Origin: Ianthella basta
Lineage: Eukaryota; Porifera; Demospongiae; Verongiida; Ianthellidae
Assembly: GCA_964019415.1 (NCBI GenBank)
Contig: OZ025873.1
Span: 4,068,776-4,132,775 of the forward strand
Direction: 5' to 3'
Length of the DNA: 64,000 nt
How positions within the stretch are numbered: position 1 is the stretch's first letter; every line of letters begins with the position of its first letter. Made by a program: the position numbers and the translations under genes. Positions 12,801 through 23,915 of the stretch are shown one piece after another. Below the pieces are notes generated by a model. That model searched no databases. It was not told where the DNA came from and saw nothing but the letters and a program-made list of their open reading frames with translations.

Positions 12801-13121
12801 GCGTATGCAAGAGCACTGTCATTAGGGAGATCCCCTGCAAAGGTCCTCTTTGATGAGCACCTGATGCAGCCTCACCTCATCAAATGTTTAGAAGATGGGC
12901 AATTTGCGATGTTCCCAGGGAGGCAAACTGGCAGGAAGGTCACAATCAAAGCTGAACAGTGCATCTGGGTTTACTGCCACTGCCGAATGCCCAGCATAGA
13001 TGGCTGTGCCATGATTGAGTGCACAGGTTGTGCTGAATGGTTCCATATTGACTGTGTGTCTCCAACCACTTCTGTACTTAACTGCACAAATATGACATGG
13101 TATTGTAAAGACTGTAGTTAA

Positions 13122-13654
13122 GAACTCTCCTTTCCTCTCTTGTTTCAGTGCAACTGGCTTGGTTTATGCCATGGTGTTCATATCATTTCATTTAATATTA
13201 GTATTCTGAAATGAGGAGTACATACTATAGTTGCATGACAGATAGTTGCATGAAGCCATGTCCACCACTTTCGCTTGCCTAAATTTAGACCTAGGACCTC
13301 TTTTGCCAGACTAAAACTGGACCTAGGACCAATTTTGGCTGCCTGGGTGAACCACTATTGGCAGCCAAAAGTAGTCCGGGGGAACCGGTTTTGGCGGCCA
13401 AAAGTAGTCTGGGGGACTGGTTTTAGCCAGGACCTGTTGTTGCATGACAGGTGTTCATGATATTTAGAGCTATGTCTCACAGGAGAGTGTTTCAATAGCC
13501 TTCTTGCTAGTATTATTGTAAAAGACATACAGTACCTATGTCCTAATTTCCTTTGATAAATAGACGGTGAAATGTGAACATAGATGATTGCGAGCCTTGT
13601 AAAGCATAGACCTCGAGTGCCATCATCTTGAATTGCCAGAAATAATAGTCCACT
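13122..13654. other. No gene recognised
   Basis: Contains a short degenerate duplication around 13270-13440: GACCTAGGACC at about 13288 and 13318, and GCCAAAAGTAGTC at about 13363 and 13396. Otherwise featureless. Confidence 0.4.
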
Positions 13655-13686
13655 AGCAGGGCGCCCGCCTTTGGTGGCCTTCTGCT
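13655..13686. repeat. GC-rich hairpin
   Basis: AGCAGGGCGCCCGCC, a TTTG loop, then GTGGCCTTCTGCT: an imperfect palindrome of the same design as 4317-4351. Confidence 0.55.
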
Positions 13687-13959
13687 ACGGTGAGTTGCAC
13701 AGCAGTGGGTCGGGCCCAGGATGATTCGAAGAATCTGTGCTGTTAGGAACGGAGGGTAGCTGCTACAACAACGACTGAGTTTAAATTCAATCATTGGAAG
13801 GTGGCAAATCAGACCACCCAATAACCGCAAGTCAAGAAGCAATAATTAATAAAATGCCGTCAGTCGCGAATGAAAACCCAGAAATTTAAAGAGTTCTCTT
13901 CAAGAACTGCAAGACAAGTCATTTCAACCTGTGGAGGACACTTCCAGAGCCCATCTTTA

Positions 13960-14702
13960 CAATCCCTAAGAATTTGGTGACATCCTGTGCAGTAGTTTTT
14001 GCCCGAATCCTGAACGAACAAACAAACAAAAAAATTGAATTATATATAACATTATAGATTACAAACATGAAGCCATATGAATACCTAAAAGTGAAAATAA
14101 TAATAGGTCATAATAAATTGTAATAATAAGACACAATAAATTGTGGCTTTAAGTGGGTAAGTGGGTATAAATAGTGATTACATAGATTGCTGCATAAAAG
14201 TGATTGTCTTAAATGGTACATTTGAAGAATAAGTGATATGGATGTGTTATTGGTAGCTAATTCTTAAAAGAAACTTACTTTTGTCATAAGAAGATATTTT
14301 GGCAAAGGAGATTGATAGGGTTAGGCTATGATTAAACAGTTTTTGTCTGATTGAACTAAGGGTGTGACAGATAATGAAACAGTGGTGTTGATCCTCCGCC
14401 TCCCTACAATCACAATGTTTGCACACCCTTTCATCATAGGGTATGCTGAAATACCTCCCCACCTCCACTGCCAGAGGCAGGCATCCAGCTTGAAAGCCTG
14501 CCATAATCTGTCCCCCTAGAGATTTTATAGCAAATAAGCAGTTCTTATGCTTTAGAGCATCACCAGGGGGAGGTGTTAAGAAACGGGCTACTCTTGCAGT
14601 GTGCAAGAGGGTAATGTTCGAGCATGCTTTCAAACCCAACTCTTTCGATGTCAGCTGCTGGATTGCTACTAAACTTATGGAATCATGCACCTCATCCATT
14701 GC
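13960..14702 (-). pseudogene. LINE ORF2 C-terminal fragment with 3' UTR
   Basis: The minus-strand open frame 14247-14699 is the C-terminal tail of a non-LTR RT protein: AGCLPLAVEVGRYFSIPYDE followed by RVCKHC, DQHHCFIIC and IRQKL, i.e. a CCHC zinc-binding tail. The AT-rich sequence to about 13960 is probably its 3' untranslated end. The RT itself is absent, so the copy is 5' truncated. Clade not assigned. Confidence 0.65.
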
Positions 14703-15223
14703 TGTTACGAGTAAAGTTGGACCTCATTTTTGCAAACAAGCCCAGTTCTGAGCAGCGTGAAGACAGGTCATTGCTAACCCCACTTGGTGGCCATCATTAA
14801 TCAGTGGAGACTGCCATACAGAAGTCAGGCAGAATTTGTCTGGATTTTTCTCTCACAGCTGCTGAAGGATTGCTGCCAAATGTTCCCAGCACTATGACAC
14901 CATGCGAGTCGAGTAGAAAGCACCGACGCCCTTTTCCGTGTTTCATCATCTTCCTCTTCTTCTCTGTCAACTGTAGCTCCCGAAAGATAGAGAGTAGGAG
15001 GATAAATTACCCACAGTTCTATGACGCTTTTGGCAGGTAAGTGCATTTTGTAGGTTAAATGGTTCTGCCAGCCAGTCCACAAATGAAGCCTTTGTGTAAC
15101 GTTGCTATTACGACAAAACTTTACCTTGTGGCCCAAAAGGATGGTCGGCAATTTTTATACACACGGCACTGGCACTTCCAGCTACACTACGCACTAAGTG
15201 AGGCTTGCTCAGGCTTGCCCCAA
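14703..15223. other. No gene recognised
   Basis: A frame at 14804-15040 encodes a hydrophobic stretch but lacks other support. Confidence 0.4.
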
Positions 15224-15278
15224 CAAGTATTTCGAGTTAAACAACTCATGGGGCTGCTGTCCCAACTCGAAATACTTG
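15224..15278. repeat. AAGTATTTCGAGTT hairpin repeat, copy 2
   Basis: Arms CAAGTATTTCGAGTT and AACTCGAAATACTTG enclose an inner GGGGCTGCTGTCCC hairpin. CTCCTTCTGGTCGCTGCTG follows, as in the other copies. An AC microsatellite begins about 420 bp downstream. Confidence 0.85.
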
Positions 15279-15434
15279 CTCCTTCTGGTCGCTGCTGTGC
15301 TATCAATGTGTAGTAGCTATTGCAGCAAATTTTGTTTAATTCATCAACACACTTGTGAACACACTTCATAGGCAAGAATGAACACAAATGATTGAAGCGG
15401 ACATGAATTGAGTCAATAATATTTTGACACACAT

Positions 15435-15602
15435 AGAAGAAGAGGCTCATTGCTACGTTGTTCAATGTAGGCAAATAGTTTGTGGGCAATACATAGCAGA
15501 TTAATCGACAACTGAATGTAGGACGTTTTGGCCTGAAGGCCTTCGTCAATTGCGTACAATACAGTTTTGTACACAGCTATTGCCCACAAACTATTCTCCT
15601 AC
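15435..15602 (-). mobile_element. Penelope-type mini-element with hammerhead-like core, copy A
   Basis: A 168-bp insertion flanked by the direct repeat ATTTTGACACACAT (15421-15434 and 15603-15616). Inverted arms of about 25 bp (15467-15491 and 15578-15602, GTAGGCAAATAGTTTGTGGG-type) enclose a hammerhead-like core. On the minus strand the order is arm, core, arm, short tail, the same as the copy at 48755-48917. It has no coding capacity. Confidence 0.7.
15522..15549 (-). ncRNA. Degenerate hammerhead-ribozyme-like motif
   Basis: Minus strand: TTGACGA, then stem II AAGGCC-TTCA-GGCC, then AAAACGTC. The hammerhead consensus is CUGANGA, stem II, GAAA, so two core positions have changed (C to T, G to A). 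It is probably no longer catalytic. The call rests on the motif order and on the better copy at 48841-48877. Confidence 0.5.
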
Positions 15603-15703
15603 ATTTTGACACACATTTGCACAACGGCACAGTATATTAACTTACATATCCTATACACAGTTTGCACATTCTCAGAGTTGCCAAAACACAATCAAGTACA
15701 CGC

Positions 15704-15772
15704 ACACACACACACGCACACACACGTGCACACACACACATATACACACACACATACGCTAAACACACACAT
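15704..15772. repeat. AC microsatellite, interrupted
   Basis: CA dinucleotides with scattered substitutions. Confidence 0.9.
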
Positions 15773-15959
15773 GCATCCGTACGTACAATGGAAGCCGTCT
15801 TTCCAAGAGTACTGTGTTCGTTTCTGAAAGATTCAATTGGATATGATGGCTTGACAGCGCTAAAAGGCTTAAAGGACAGCCAAGTGACACCATTTTTGTT
15901 ACATGCGGCAAGCTCTTGCACTTCATGTAGCACTACTTAAACTGGTTCCGCTGCAACAA

Positions 15960-17570
15960 TATGGTGTAAGCGGGGGCTGAACCAATGAGAACCAATCCAT
16001 AGAACGGTTCTCATAACCAGTTATGGAACCGTGCCAGTAGTGTGAATGGACTGTAAGGATGTCAAATATATCATGAGATTTGTCTCCTCTACTAGAGGCT
16101 GCTGGTGGCAAGTAGCATCCATCTATGAAGACAGTGAAATCTATTTGAGTACATGTGAGCCATAGGATGCCTTCATGGCTCTTATCAGCAATGTCAGTGC
16201 TGAAATATCAAATACTTCCCTTGACAAGCACAGCTACACCACCAGACCCCCTCACTGCTCTTTGGAGATAATGGTCCAGCTGTGTCCAAACCATGTATAT
16301 CCTTCTATGCTAATAATGTTGGAATCTCTTAGAATATTTCACACAAGCAGACTACGTATGTCAAGTCAATGCCGTATGTCTGCTAAGATCACATTTTCCC
16401 TAAATCTACAGTAGCCTCTCTACACAACCCCCTAACATTCCAGCCTTGTAGCTTACTAGTTATTTGGCCCCAATACAGGTTGGGCCCCCAGGCATTGCCT
16501 CAGGCTTGCCAGCTCCCTTCCCTGGGCCTGCAGCTAGTACCAAAGTCCAGTCAGGGGCTCGGGGTGGGTCGTGAGGACTCAGGAGCCATGGTCTTGGTGG
16601 AGGTTAAAGACCCTGTACAAAACTGCAATGGTGGTGGTGGGGGGGAGGGACAATGGAAGTTGTGTGGTGGTAGAAGGGGTAGGGCATTGTGATGAGGGCT
16701 GTGGCATGTGCTGAGAGGTTTGGGAGGGCCTTTTGGTCATGTAGGCAGTTCTTGATGAGGTTTGTCTCTCTGATTGTCCAAAAAGCGAGAGGGGCATGTT
16801 GGGGAGTGGAGTTGATTCTTCAAGATTCTCTAATGCTGTTGTAAGACCCTCACAAGACATATGCTTCCATTTTCCTGTGAACTCACTGTTAGGGATAGGT
16901 TGGGCGACCCTTAGGTCCTTCAGAGATATCCTGGGGCAATTTTCTCATTTGTTATCTGACATTCTTAAATCCGGTGAGATACTGGGATCCTTCTGACAAA
17001 TAGGGTCCCTTTTCTTCAATACCTCTAGGCCTACTGTCTTGTGTGAGCCATCACTATCATCTTTGGCAGCCTTCTGTGCTGAAGTTGTTTCGTCACCCAC
17101 TGAGCCAGATTCCATGTCCTTATCAACAGTTGGGCTTATCATGCTGACATGTGCTGTGGCTCTCCAGGAGCTCTAGTCTCCCGATCATGTGCTGATTGTT
17201 GGCTTCCAGAGAGTGTAACCTCTTGTTGAGGATCTTCACCATGTGGAGAAGTTCTTGCACAGCTGAGGACAATGCCTAATACCTGTCACAGTTCCAGGGT
17301 CTCAATGTGCCATCTTCCCTCACTGCAGGCACTTCTTCCTCGGTGAGAGAGAGGCACCCAAAGTGGAACTATCCTTTGCAGGGGCCCTTCACACTGCATT
17401 CCACTTCTCTCCCACAGTTCCTGCAGTTCCCGCAAGGCAACGCAGATGATGTTGCATCCTCACCTCTTCTGGAGGTATCTGAATTCTTCTTCATGGGCAT
17501 AATTGTGTGGTGCCAATGGTACCTGGGATGTGTATGTTGAATGGGTGTGAGGCAGGTTTGATACACAGGA
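15960..17570 (-). pseudogene. LINE 5' portion: PHD-finger ORF1 plus start of AP endonuclease
   Basis: On the minus strand ORF1 begins near 17500 (MPMKKNSDTSRRGEDATSS). A PHD-type zinc finger follows: CGNCGREVECSVKGPCKG, a stop, then FHFGCLSLTEEEVPAV and RPWNCD. Next is a short coiled-coil-like stretch (VQELLHMVKILNKRLHSLEA) and a Ser/Pro/Thr-rich linker (16600-16860). From about 16450 down to 15960 the start of an APE-type endonuclease is readable: RAVRGSGGVAVLVKGS, EGILWLTCTQIDFTVF, GCYLPPAASSRGDKSHDIFD. It ends abruptly at about 15960, so the RT is missing. ORF1 PHD plus coiled coil followed by APE is known in CR1-like elements. Stops are frequent; not active. Confidence 0.7.
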
Positions 17571-18038
17571 TATCCACAGTTGTCAAGAGCGCAAATCTAC
17601 TCCTTCCCGCTCGACTTGACAGGAGATAATTATAAGTGTTGTTTACATAGATTTAGGAGATAACATCACACTTCTGGTACATTTGGCTTGGAGATGGAAA
17701 TGGAGTAGCCGGAATAGTCTTCTGCGAAGTTGAGACATCCTTTAAAAAGACTGTTGACACATCTTCTTAGGTGTTTTGCAATTGCACAGGCACATTTAGA
17801 GCTGATTTATGGACCATCAACGCTCCATAAATCTGCTAGACAATGTAGCATGAGCTTCTACCACATTAACACTTATAGCTACAATGCTACATGAATGAAC
17901 TTACTATCTGAGGAACTGCTCACCGTGATCTTACATGCACAAGCCACAAGACCAGAAGTACAGATTCAATACTATACCTTATATCTTATGCTTTGCAAGA
18001 AAGGTTTCAATGAGCAACATTTGACAAAGCTAACTCAC

Positions 18039-18122
18039 CACCAGTGACTTGGTTCCTCGGATAGATATTACAACAGCCTTCTCCTTATGGTCCACTGCCA
18101 CAAAGAAAGCAGGCAGATATAC
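18039..18122 (-). CDS. DAGL: Diacylglycerol lipase, exon encoding start of catalytic domain
   Basis: The 28-codon exon reads VYLPAFFVAVDHKEKAVVIS followed by IRGTKSLV. It aligns with the conserved DAGL segment PFxVAxDHxxxxVVxxxRGTxS at the start of the alpha/beta-hydrolase fold. The acceptor is TTCATAG (next to 18122) and the donor GTGAGT (from 18038 downwards). It is in phase with the preceding exon, which ends on a whole codon. DAGLs release 2-arachidonoylglycerol from diacylglycerol at the plasma membrane. The exon with the nucleophile GHSLG motif was not found between here and the left window edge; it may lie outside or be missed. Confidence 0.85.
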
Positions 18123-18295
18123 CTATGAATGCATGTTATGGAAAAGAAACAAAGTAATTATCAGTGTAAGAGTACTGGTGTATCACAAGGATTGAAGTGT
18201 AAGCAGATGTACGTATTCTACTGCTAACAATCAATCATAGGTCCACTAGCACCAGCATTCAGCAGTGTAGAACATTATGAGCAATACAGTGGCAC

Positions 18296-18437
18296 CTCAG
18301 GTTGGAACTGAGCAAACAGAATGTTCTCCCTTTTGAGCCCAGTAGACTTCAGAAGCGCACTCATGTTCCATCTGCACCTGTTGTCACCCACAGCTGACTG
18401 CACCATTGTATCAAGTGAATCATTCTTTGCAGAACAG
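18296..18437 (-). CDS. DAGL: Diacylglycerol lipase, exon upstream of the catalytic fold
   Basis: Acceptor TTGTTTCTCAG, donor GTGCCA. The exon supplies the third base of a codon begun in the previous exon (giving RDCC) and reads GDNRCRWNMSALLKSTGLKR then ENILFAQFQPE. This matches the DAGL stretch of the pattern GGDxxNCxxxxxLxxTGLxxxxxIxxxFxxxVY. The donor is weak (GTGCC) but the phase fits the next exon exactly. Same gene as the exons at 18039, 18594, 34216 and 35003. Confidence 0.75.
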
Positions 18438-18593
18438 CTGAGAAACAAGACAGTCAATGGTATTACTGAAGCACAGAAGAATACCATGAATAGAATTAAG
18501 CAGCTCAATAATTATTACTATGTATACAATATGGTTATGTACATCTTCATTCTGCCACATGTACATTGAAACACTGAACATTGAAACACTCAC

Positions 18594-18718
18594 CAACAAT
18601 CCCTTAAGAGGTGGAATCTTCCCAAGATTGGATGGGATTTCAGGTAACTTGAATAACCATAAATTGCAGTGGCAAATTTGAAGAAATGTGAGATCCTTTT
18701 CAGAACAATCCTGTCTGG
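18594..18718 (-). CDS. DAGL: Diacylglycerol lipase, exon with conserved AxYG block
   Basis: Acceptor ACATGCTTTAG, donor GTGAGTG. The peptide VLKRISHFFKFATAIYGYSS then YLKSHPILGRFHLLRDC corresponds to the DAGL region YYMxFAxAAYGWPLY...GDCC. It starts in phase 0, so it could join directly to the exon ending at 34216, though a small exon of about 25 residues may be missing between them. Confidence 0.8.
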
Positions 18719-18724
18719 CTAAAG

Positions 18725-21114
18725 CATGTTGGTAAGCAAAATGCACAAAGTGACCATTATCTAATTATGACATGTACCTTTGTACCGTATATTATTACAT
18801 GAAACTTATGTTATATATGGGCAGTGCGCATGTGTGCCTATTACTGTTATCATTCCTGTAATTCATATTGTGATACAGTAAAAAACAAAACAAAACAAAG
18901 TGACCTTAACAGGTTACAGTACAGAAAGTATGATCTCTGCAAGCAGTCTGCAAGATTAACAAAGACCTAGATACCACAGTCTATAATTGCATTTCACATT
19001 GCCTCCAGCAGAACCCTGTATAATATTAATTTGAAAGGCCAACACTTGCTTATATACGTAGGCACGAAAGCCTTGTCCTAAATGATTTGTCTTATTCTTC
19101 TGTGTATCATGACAGCCAATATGCGGATACTCGAGCTGCTATTCTGTAGTAGGGCTAATTGAGATGAAGTAGGGCTTAGGGCTCTTCTTCATCAGCACCT
19201 ATGCCTTGAGTTTTGCCAGCATGTACGCCTGCAGCTTCTCCAGCTAGGATCCCTACCATGAGCATGACTCCTTCACCAGTGAGTGTATCTCCTTGCATGT
19301 TGTTTTGGGTGTAAATTATGGCATGCATCCTCATGCACTTCAATAAAGTGACAGTGAGTGCATGCATACATCATGTTTATCATTTCTGTCTTTAGGAAGA
19401 ATTGGCGAACCGCAGTTAAGACTACAGCATTGAAGAGGAAGGAAGAAAAAGATTGTGCCACTGCTTTTGCAATTAGGCAAGCAGAATTAGTGTCATGATC
19501 ATTTGGGGCAGAAGCAGAGACAACATAGAGAAGGGTGTGATGAAGAGAATGATGCTGCAGGACTGAATTCAAGTATAGCATTGATTACATGACACCTGCC
19601 AACAAGAAAGAAATCTAGAAAAGCAGTGTTGGCTCTGGAGCAACAGAGGGCAAGCAATGACAAGATGAACAGAAAATGCCCATGAGGCTACCATAGTGGA
19701 GCAACTGAGAAAGAGATAGTAATGGTCAGTTAAATAGACTACAGAGAACATGGGAGAACCCTGCAGTGGAGGGTATCTTCAGCATGGCTCCCCATCACCA
19801 TCCAAAGGTCCAGTGTAAGTTACTTCAGGTCAGGGAAACTGGACATCAGCCTCAATTGCCACAAGTTGGAGCAGGATGCAGTAACAAGCACGTACGCAAC
19901 TTGCACAAGGGCATGAAAACTGTTCATATCTGTGCCCATGTGTAAGTTGCTAGTTGCAAGATTTTCTACAAAAATGGTAAGGATGTCATGATGGCACAAA
20001 AAGTATAGTAAAGGCTGTTCAGTCCAAGTTATTTTCACATTCCTCATTCAGACAATCTCAATCATTAGAGGAAAGTGTTCCAAAGTACTTAATTTGAAGG
20101 ACATTTGTATACATATGTACCCTTGGCCTTCTGCGGAAAGCATTGAACCCATATGGAAATGCTTGGACTCTCTCCATATTGGATACATGCTCTGTGGCTA
20201 GGTGTTGCTTGTAGGACAGCTGTGGAAACAGCATCAAAATCAAGTAACTTGTAGCGTGTACTGTATCATCTACTACTTCAGCGCTTTCATCTGGTGGACT
20301 AGCCATTGAATGTACTAGCTAGGCTAACTCAAGCTACTGCTGGTAGTAATGGAACACAACTCCTATAACATATGTAGTTAGTAGCTGCAATGCCTACCTG
20401 CAGCAAGTAGTGAGCTTTGCAGTTCCACAATGCGGTCAGATGTTCCAGGGTACATATGGGACATGCTTCAACCAATATTCGCCTGTGCGCCGTTTTGGTG
20501 GTTATCCGTGGTCATGCCATTTGGCAGCCATTTTCACTTACAGCACGGTTGCTTGTGTCTGCCATTTCCACGTTCGTTTGGTGGTGCAGAGCTAACTGTC
20601 GCAATCTGATTCCACTCCACAATCTGATGATCCTACATTCAAGGATGTAGGTATACTGCAGCTCTTTTGTATGCACGTAGGGGCCGCCTGTGGTGTGGGT
20701 ATATACGTAGCTATAGCCAATCCCTCCAGACAGTGAAATATGATTGGGAATGTGGGAGTTACTCCATGACCAAGCCAGTCTTGCCGACCGCCACAATTTT
20801 GTGGATCAAGTAATTTTTGGGGGCTACCACCCCCTAGCCCCCTGTTCTGCCATCCTAGCCTTATCACAGCTAACTCTGCAACATGATAGCCTATCCAAAT
20901 AGATGTAATAGCTACACCTGGCACCCAACCACCACAGCCTACGATAGGTTGCCTACCCAGCCACAGCTCACAATGTGCTACACATCCTGTAATGCATTCG
21001 GGACATATTCCTTCGTTGCCACTGTTGTTTGAAAGCCTTTCAACATCACCCATTGCCCATGTGCAATTTGCATTCCATTAAAGGTCAAGAAACAAGGTGG
21101 GTAAAATGTCTCCT
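18725..21114. other. Intronic sequence of DAGL, no further exon recognised
   Basis: One open frame on the minus strand (20058-20306, starting MASPPDESAEVV) is protein-like but lacks a family match or clear donor. Around 19965-20035 there is a decayed single arm of the foldback family described at 25211. Confidence 0.4.
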
Positions 21115-21275
21115 CCAAAAACAAGGGCAAATGTAAGGATAGTGCAGTGTGTCTCTGAAGAGCATGGCAAACCACCTGGCGAAAAAAACGTAGAAACAAG
21201 AAGAGCTGGTCCATGCAAAGAGGGGGGCCAGCCTGTCCACGCAAAACCCAGGTCATTAACATTCGCTGTGGGGCC
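21115..21275 (-). repeat. Dispersed repeat, inverted copy of 22890-23030
   Basis: On the minus strand it contains TGGTTTTGCGTGGACA-type sequence and the words GGCCCCCCTCTTTGCATGGA, repeated on the plus strand about 1.7 kb away. Both copies can be read as a peptide with GFAWTxWPPSLHG, but neither has a gene context. Confidence 0.6.
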
Positions 21276-21679
21276 CCGAAATGAAGCCAAAGGTTGTGCA
21301 TCGGAACCGACTGTGGAAGTACACTGGATCCAATCCCCCCCACGTGGGAGAACATCAATGGGGATTCGGAAATGGCACAATCTGCAGAACCATCGAGGTC
21401 TGTGAGCGAAGAAACACTGCCCAGTGCAAGGGAACAGGACCTGGAAGATACTGCTAATCAGCAGTAGCCAAAGAGGAGAAGCGGCCGTCTAAGAAGACCA
21501 CCTGCCCGCTATGTGGCTTGAAGGGGGATGCTGTGTCTCAGGAAGGGACAGTGTGACGATTTAAAGAGACTTTGTGTCTGTATTAGCTGTCTCATCTAGG
21601 CCCTGACATGACTTGATTTTGTTGACTCCTGCATGTTCCCTCACACCTAATCCTTTGTAAATCCATCACAACAAGTAAT

Positions 21680-22125
21680 CATCATCATCATCATCATCAC
21701 TCATAACGGCAATGTCTCCTCTGCAGGAGGTAGCCTAATGTACAATGGGTAACATAGTATATGTCTGGAAATAGTAATGTTCTATAGTCAAAGTTCTAAT
21801 GGATTACTTAAAATTATCAGTCCATCGCTTCCTTGGTCTTCCTCTCGGTCTCTTTCCCGTCATTTCTTCTTCATATACTTGCTTCACCAATCGATCCCCA
21901 TCCATCTCCTCCACTTTCACCTTCCACCTTCTTTGCTTCTCCTTCACAATGTCCAACACTGCTTCCTGTCCAAGAGATCTCCTCACCGCTTCATTTCTCA
22001 CCCTGTCCATCCTTGTCACACCCTCCACTCTTCTTAGGAACATCATTTCACATGCCTGTGTCTTACTCTCGTGTCTCTTCTCATCTGGCAACATTTTGCC
22101 ACACCTCCTACTACTGCACAACCAC
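21680..22125 (-). pseudogene. RTE-like LINE 3'-end fragment with ATG-repeat tail
   Basis: The minus-strand frame 21804-22121 (ACEMMFLRRVEGVTRMDRVR ... GKRPRGRPRKRWTDNFK) is the same C-terminal tail as the LINE at 7310-9787. The 3' untranslated end runs to a trinucleotide tail (ATC on the plus strand, about 21676-21706). Only the last 100 or so codons remain. Confidence 0.85.
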
Positions 22126-22889
22126 TCTGGCTATTCAGCTTCCCCTTTACACCTACAGGTACAGCCTTACAATTTGCCCATCTCTCTGCTTTGCTGTGCT
22201 CTATCTTCCCTATCCACCAGGTGTATCCCTGCAAATTGCTTGCTATTCTACTTTGCTGTGCTCTAGAATTTAGGGCCTCCTACTCTTCCAATTCATTGCC
22301 CGTTTCCATGTAAGTATTAGTTGCAGGCTCCATATTCTTCGGGTTCATCTCTTATGTAGCTACCTCGCTCTGCCATGAGGCTCCCGCAAACCGCTAAGCT
22401 TAACTGCAGTGTCAGTGCTTACCATAGCTGCTCACTACATTGCTGCCTGCAAACCACCACACCCACTTTCATGCCTACACTGTTTAGCTCGAGGCCAGCA
22501 CAAACATTGTACACTTCACTGCCAACGTTTGCGAAGTTCAACCTTCATATACGTATATCCAGGTAGCTAGTGTCTTACAGTGTATCAGAACACACCTGTA
22601 CATATGCATGCGCTACGGTGCAGCACAGATTCTGCAATTGCTATATAGCTGTACAGCTTTTCCTCATCAACGCTTTAGTCATGTACATGGGTGTATGCAT
22701 GCAGCTTGGTGATGTGAACATGGGAAGATGCATAGCTGGAATAGGCATGCAATTTTAATCACACGTAACAGCCCTTTAGCTTGTTATTGCACACAAATGC
22801 ATAACAATATGCAGGTGGAGAAATAGTAGATGGTAGCAAGACTGCAAGCACAGAAAATGTTGCCAGATGTAGGGATGGTGAAAATGTAT
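22126..22889. other. No gene recognised
   Basis: Intronic sequence of DAGL. A short stretch near 22140-22270 repeats TTTGCTGTGCTCT (about 22190 and 22252). Confidence 0.4.
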
Positions 22890-23030
22890 TCAAAGTCAGC
22901 GAATGTTAATTACCCTGGTTTTGCGTGGACAAGCTGGCCCCCCTCTTTGCATGGACGGGCCCCTCCTCCTTGTTCCTATGGTTTTTCACCAGGCAGTTGT
23001 TGTGTGTGTGTTCACTATGCAATTGCATGT
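22890..23030 (+). repeat. Dispersed repeat, inverted copy of 21115-21275
   Basis: See the partner. The copies differ by scattered substitutions, so they are old or separately inserted. Confidence 0.6.
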
Positions 23031-23819
23031 TTCTTGCTCCATTGCCATCAAACTCGCTACAGTTGCTTGGGCCATAGCAGTCAGGTTATAGCGGGGTTGA
23101 CGTCGCCCATCTTGCAGTTCACAGAGAGTTATCCTTCCATTTCCACATTTTCCTTTGCAGACGACCACCAATTTCTAAATATTGTTCCCATTTAATTTCC
23201 GGCTTTAAGCAGCCTTGATTTGTTGTCGTCATACGGTCGAATTTAAACATAATCAGCACATGATCACACCAGTATTATTTTAGCTGTAGCAGTAACATGG
23301 TTGCTGAGGGCATTGGGGTACAGGTGTTAGGCATCGTAGCACAGAAGCTTGCCGAAGGCAGACTTTTCTGCAAGTCACTTAAAAGTTGTGAATATTGCAA
23401 AAATTCATCCATGATCACAATTTCTAAGTGCCCTGCCATAGTTTCCTGCACATTGTTGTGTACATTGTGATGAAACCTACCACATTTGATATGTTACAGA
23501 CTGGATAGCCAAGCAACACCTGGGCCCCGCACACTGCTGTTGCACTGAGATTGCATGTAAGTTGCATGTAAATGTTGCTTCCAAGGTCCTACTGGTAGGT
23601 TACTTTAGTACTCAAAACCTTTTCACAGTGAAAACAATAACTGATCACAGTCTATATAGCTCCAAGCAGACTAGGACAGATGATTGATCTTCACACTTTG
23701 ACTTCAAAGCATCAGATTCTATGATGGCTGCACTTCGGTCCACTAACTGCAGATGGTCATTGAGTCCTTTAGGAGTTGTTCGTTGTTGATTTGAAGGCTT
23801 AGGTATCTAAGGGTTTGAC

Positions 23820-23915
23820 ATTGTGACCAGGAATCAAACCAAAGATTCCCTCTTCAAGAGATTGACAAAGCATGGCAACTATGCAACTGAGTTACATGCT
23901 GAATGCATGGCAACA
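23820..23915 (-). repeat. tRNA-derived SINE head or tRNA pseudogene
   Basis: On the minus strand TAACTCAGTTGCATAG resembles an A-box and GGTTTGATTCC is a near-perfect B-box about 50 bp further on. Arms are too mismatched for a functional tRNA. Confidence 0.4.

Larger units (their letters stand above)
11740..13121 (+). pseudogene. Ulp1-like (C48) protease with C-terminal PHD finger, transposon-type family, broken
   Basis: The C-terminal part follows a family widespread in invertebrate genomes: a protease-like core with FIQVLH-xGxxHW (here FVQILHNGKSHW, 12450-12483), LQQQIAALL, and the nucleophile box SDCGVYDIAYA (about 12775-12808). A PHD finger follows with CHC, ECTGC, WFHIDC and WYCKDC (12970-13115), stop at 13122. 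The N-terminal part has 18-residue Ser/Glu-rich repeats (EQSAEQSKTASSKDAY). A 133-bp tandem duplication (12535-12667 and 12668-12800) doubles the active-site stretch and shifts the frame. The usual YDSL catalytic aspartate seems absent (VFVYSLQC). Stops lie at 12268 and 12482. The role in the parent element (SUMO-type protease, transposition accessory) is inferred from the family. Confidence 0.75.

Noticed and set aside
20058..20306. DAGL exon between the two recognised groups (MASPPDESAEVV frame)
   Set aside because: No similarity to any DAGL segment and no clear donor; left unassigned.
23820..23915. Functional tRNA gene
   Set aside because: A- and B-box-like words are present but the acceptor and anticodon arms do not pair.
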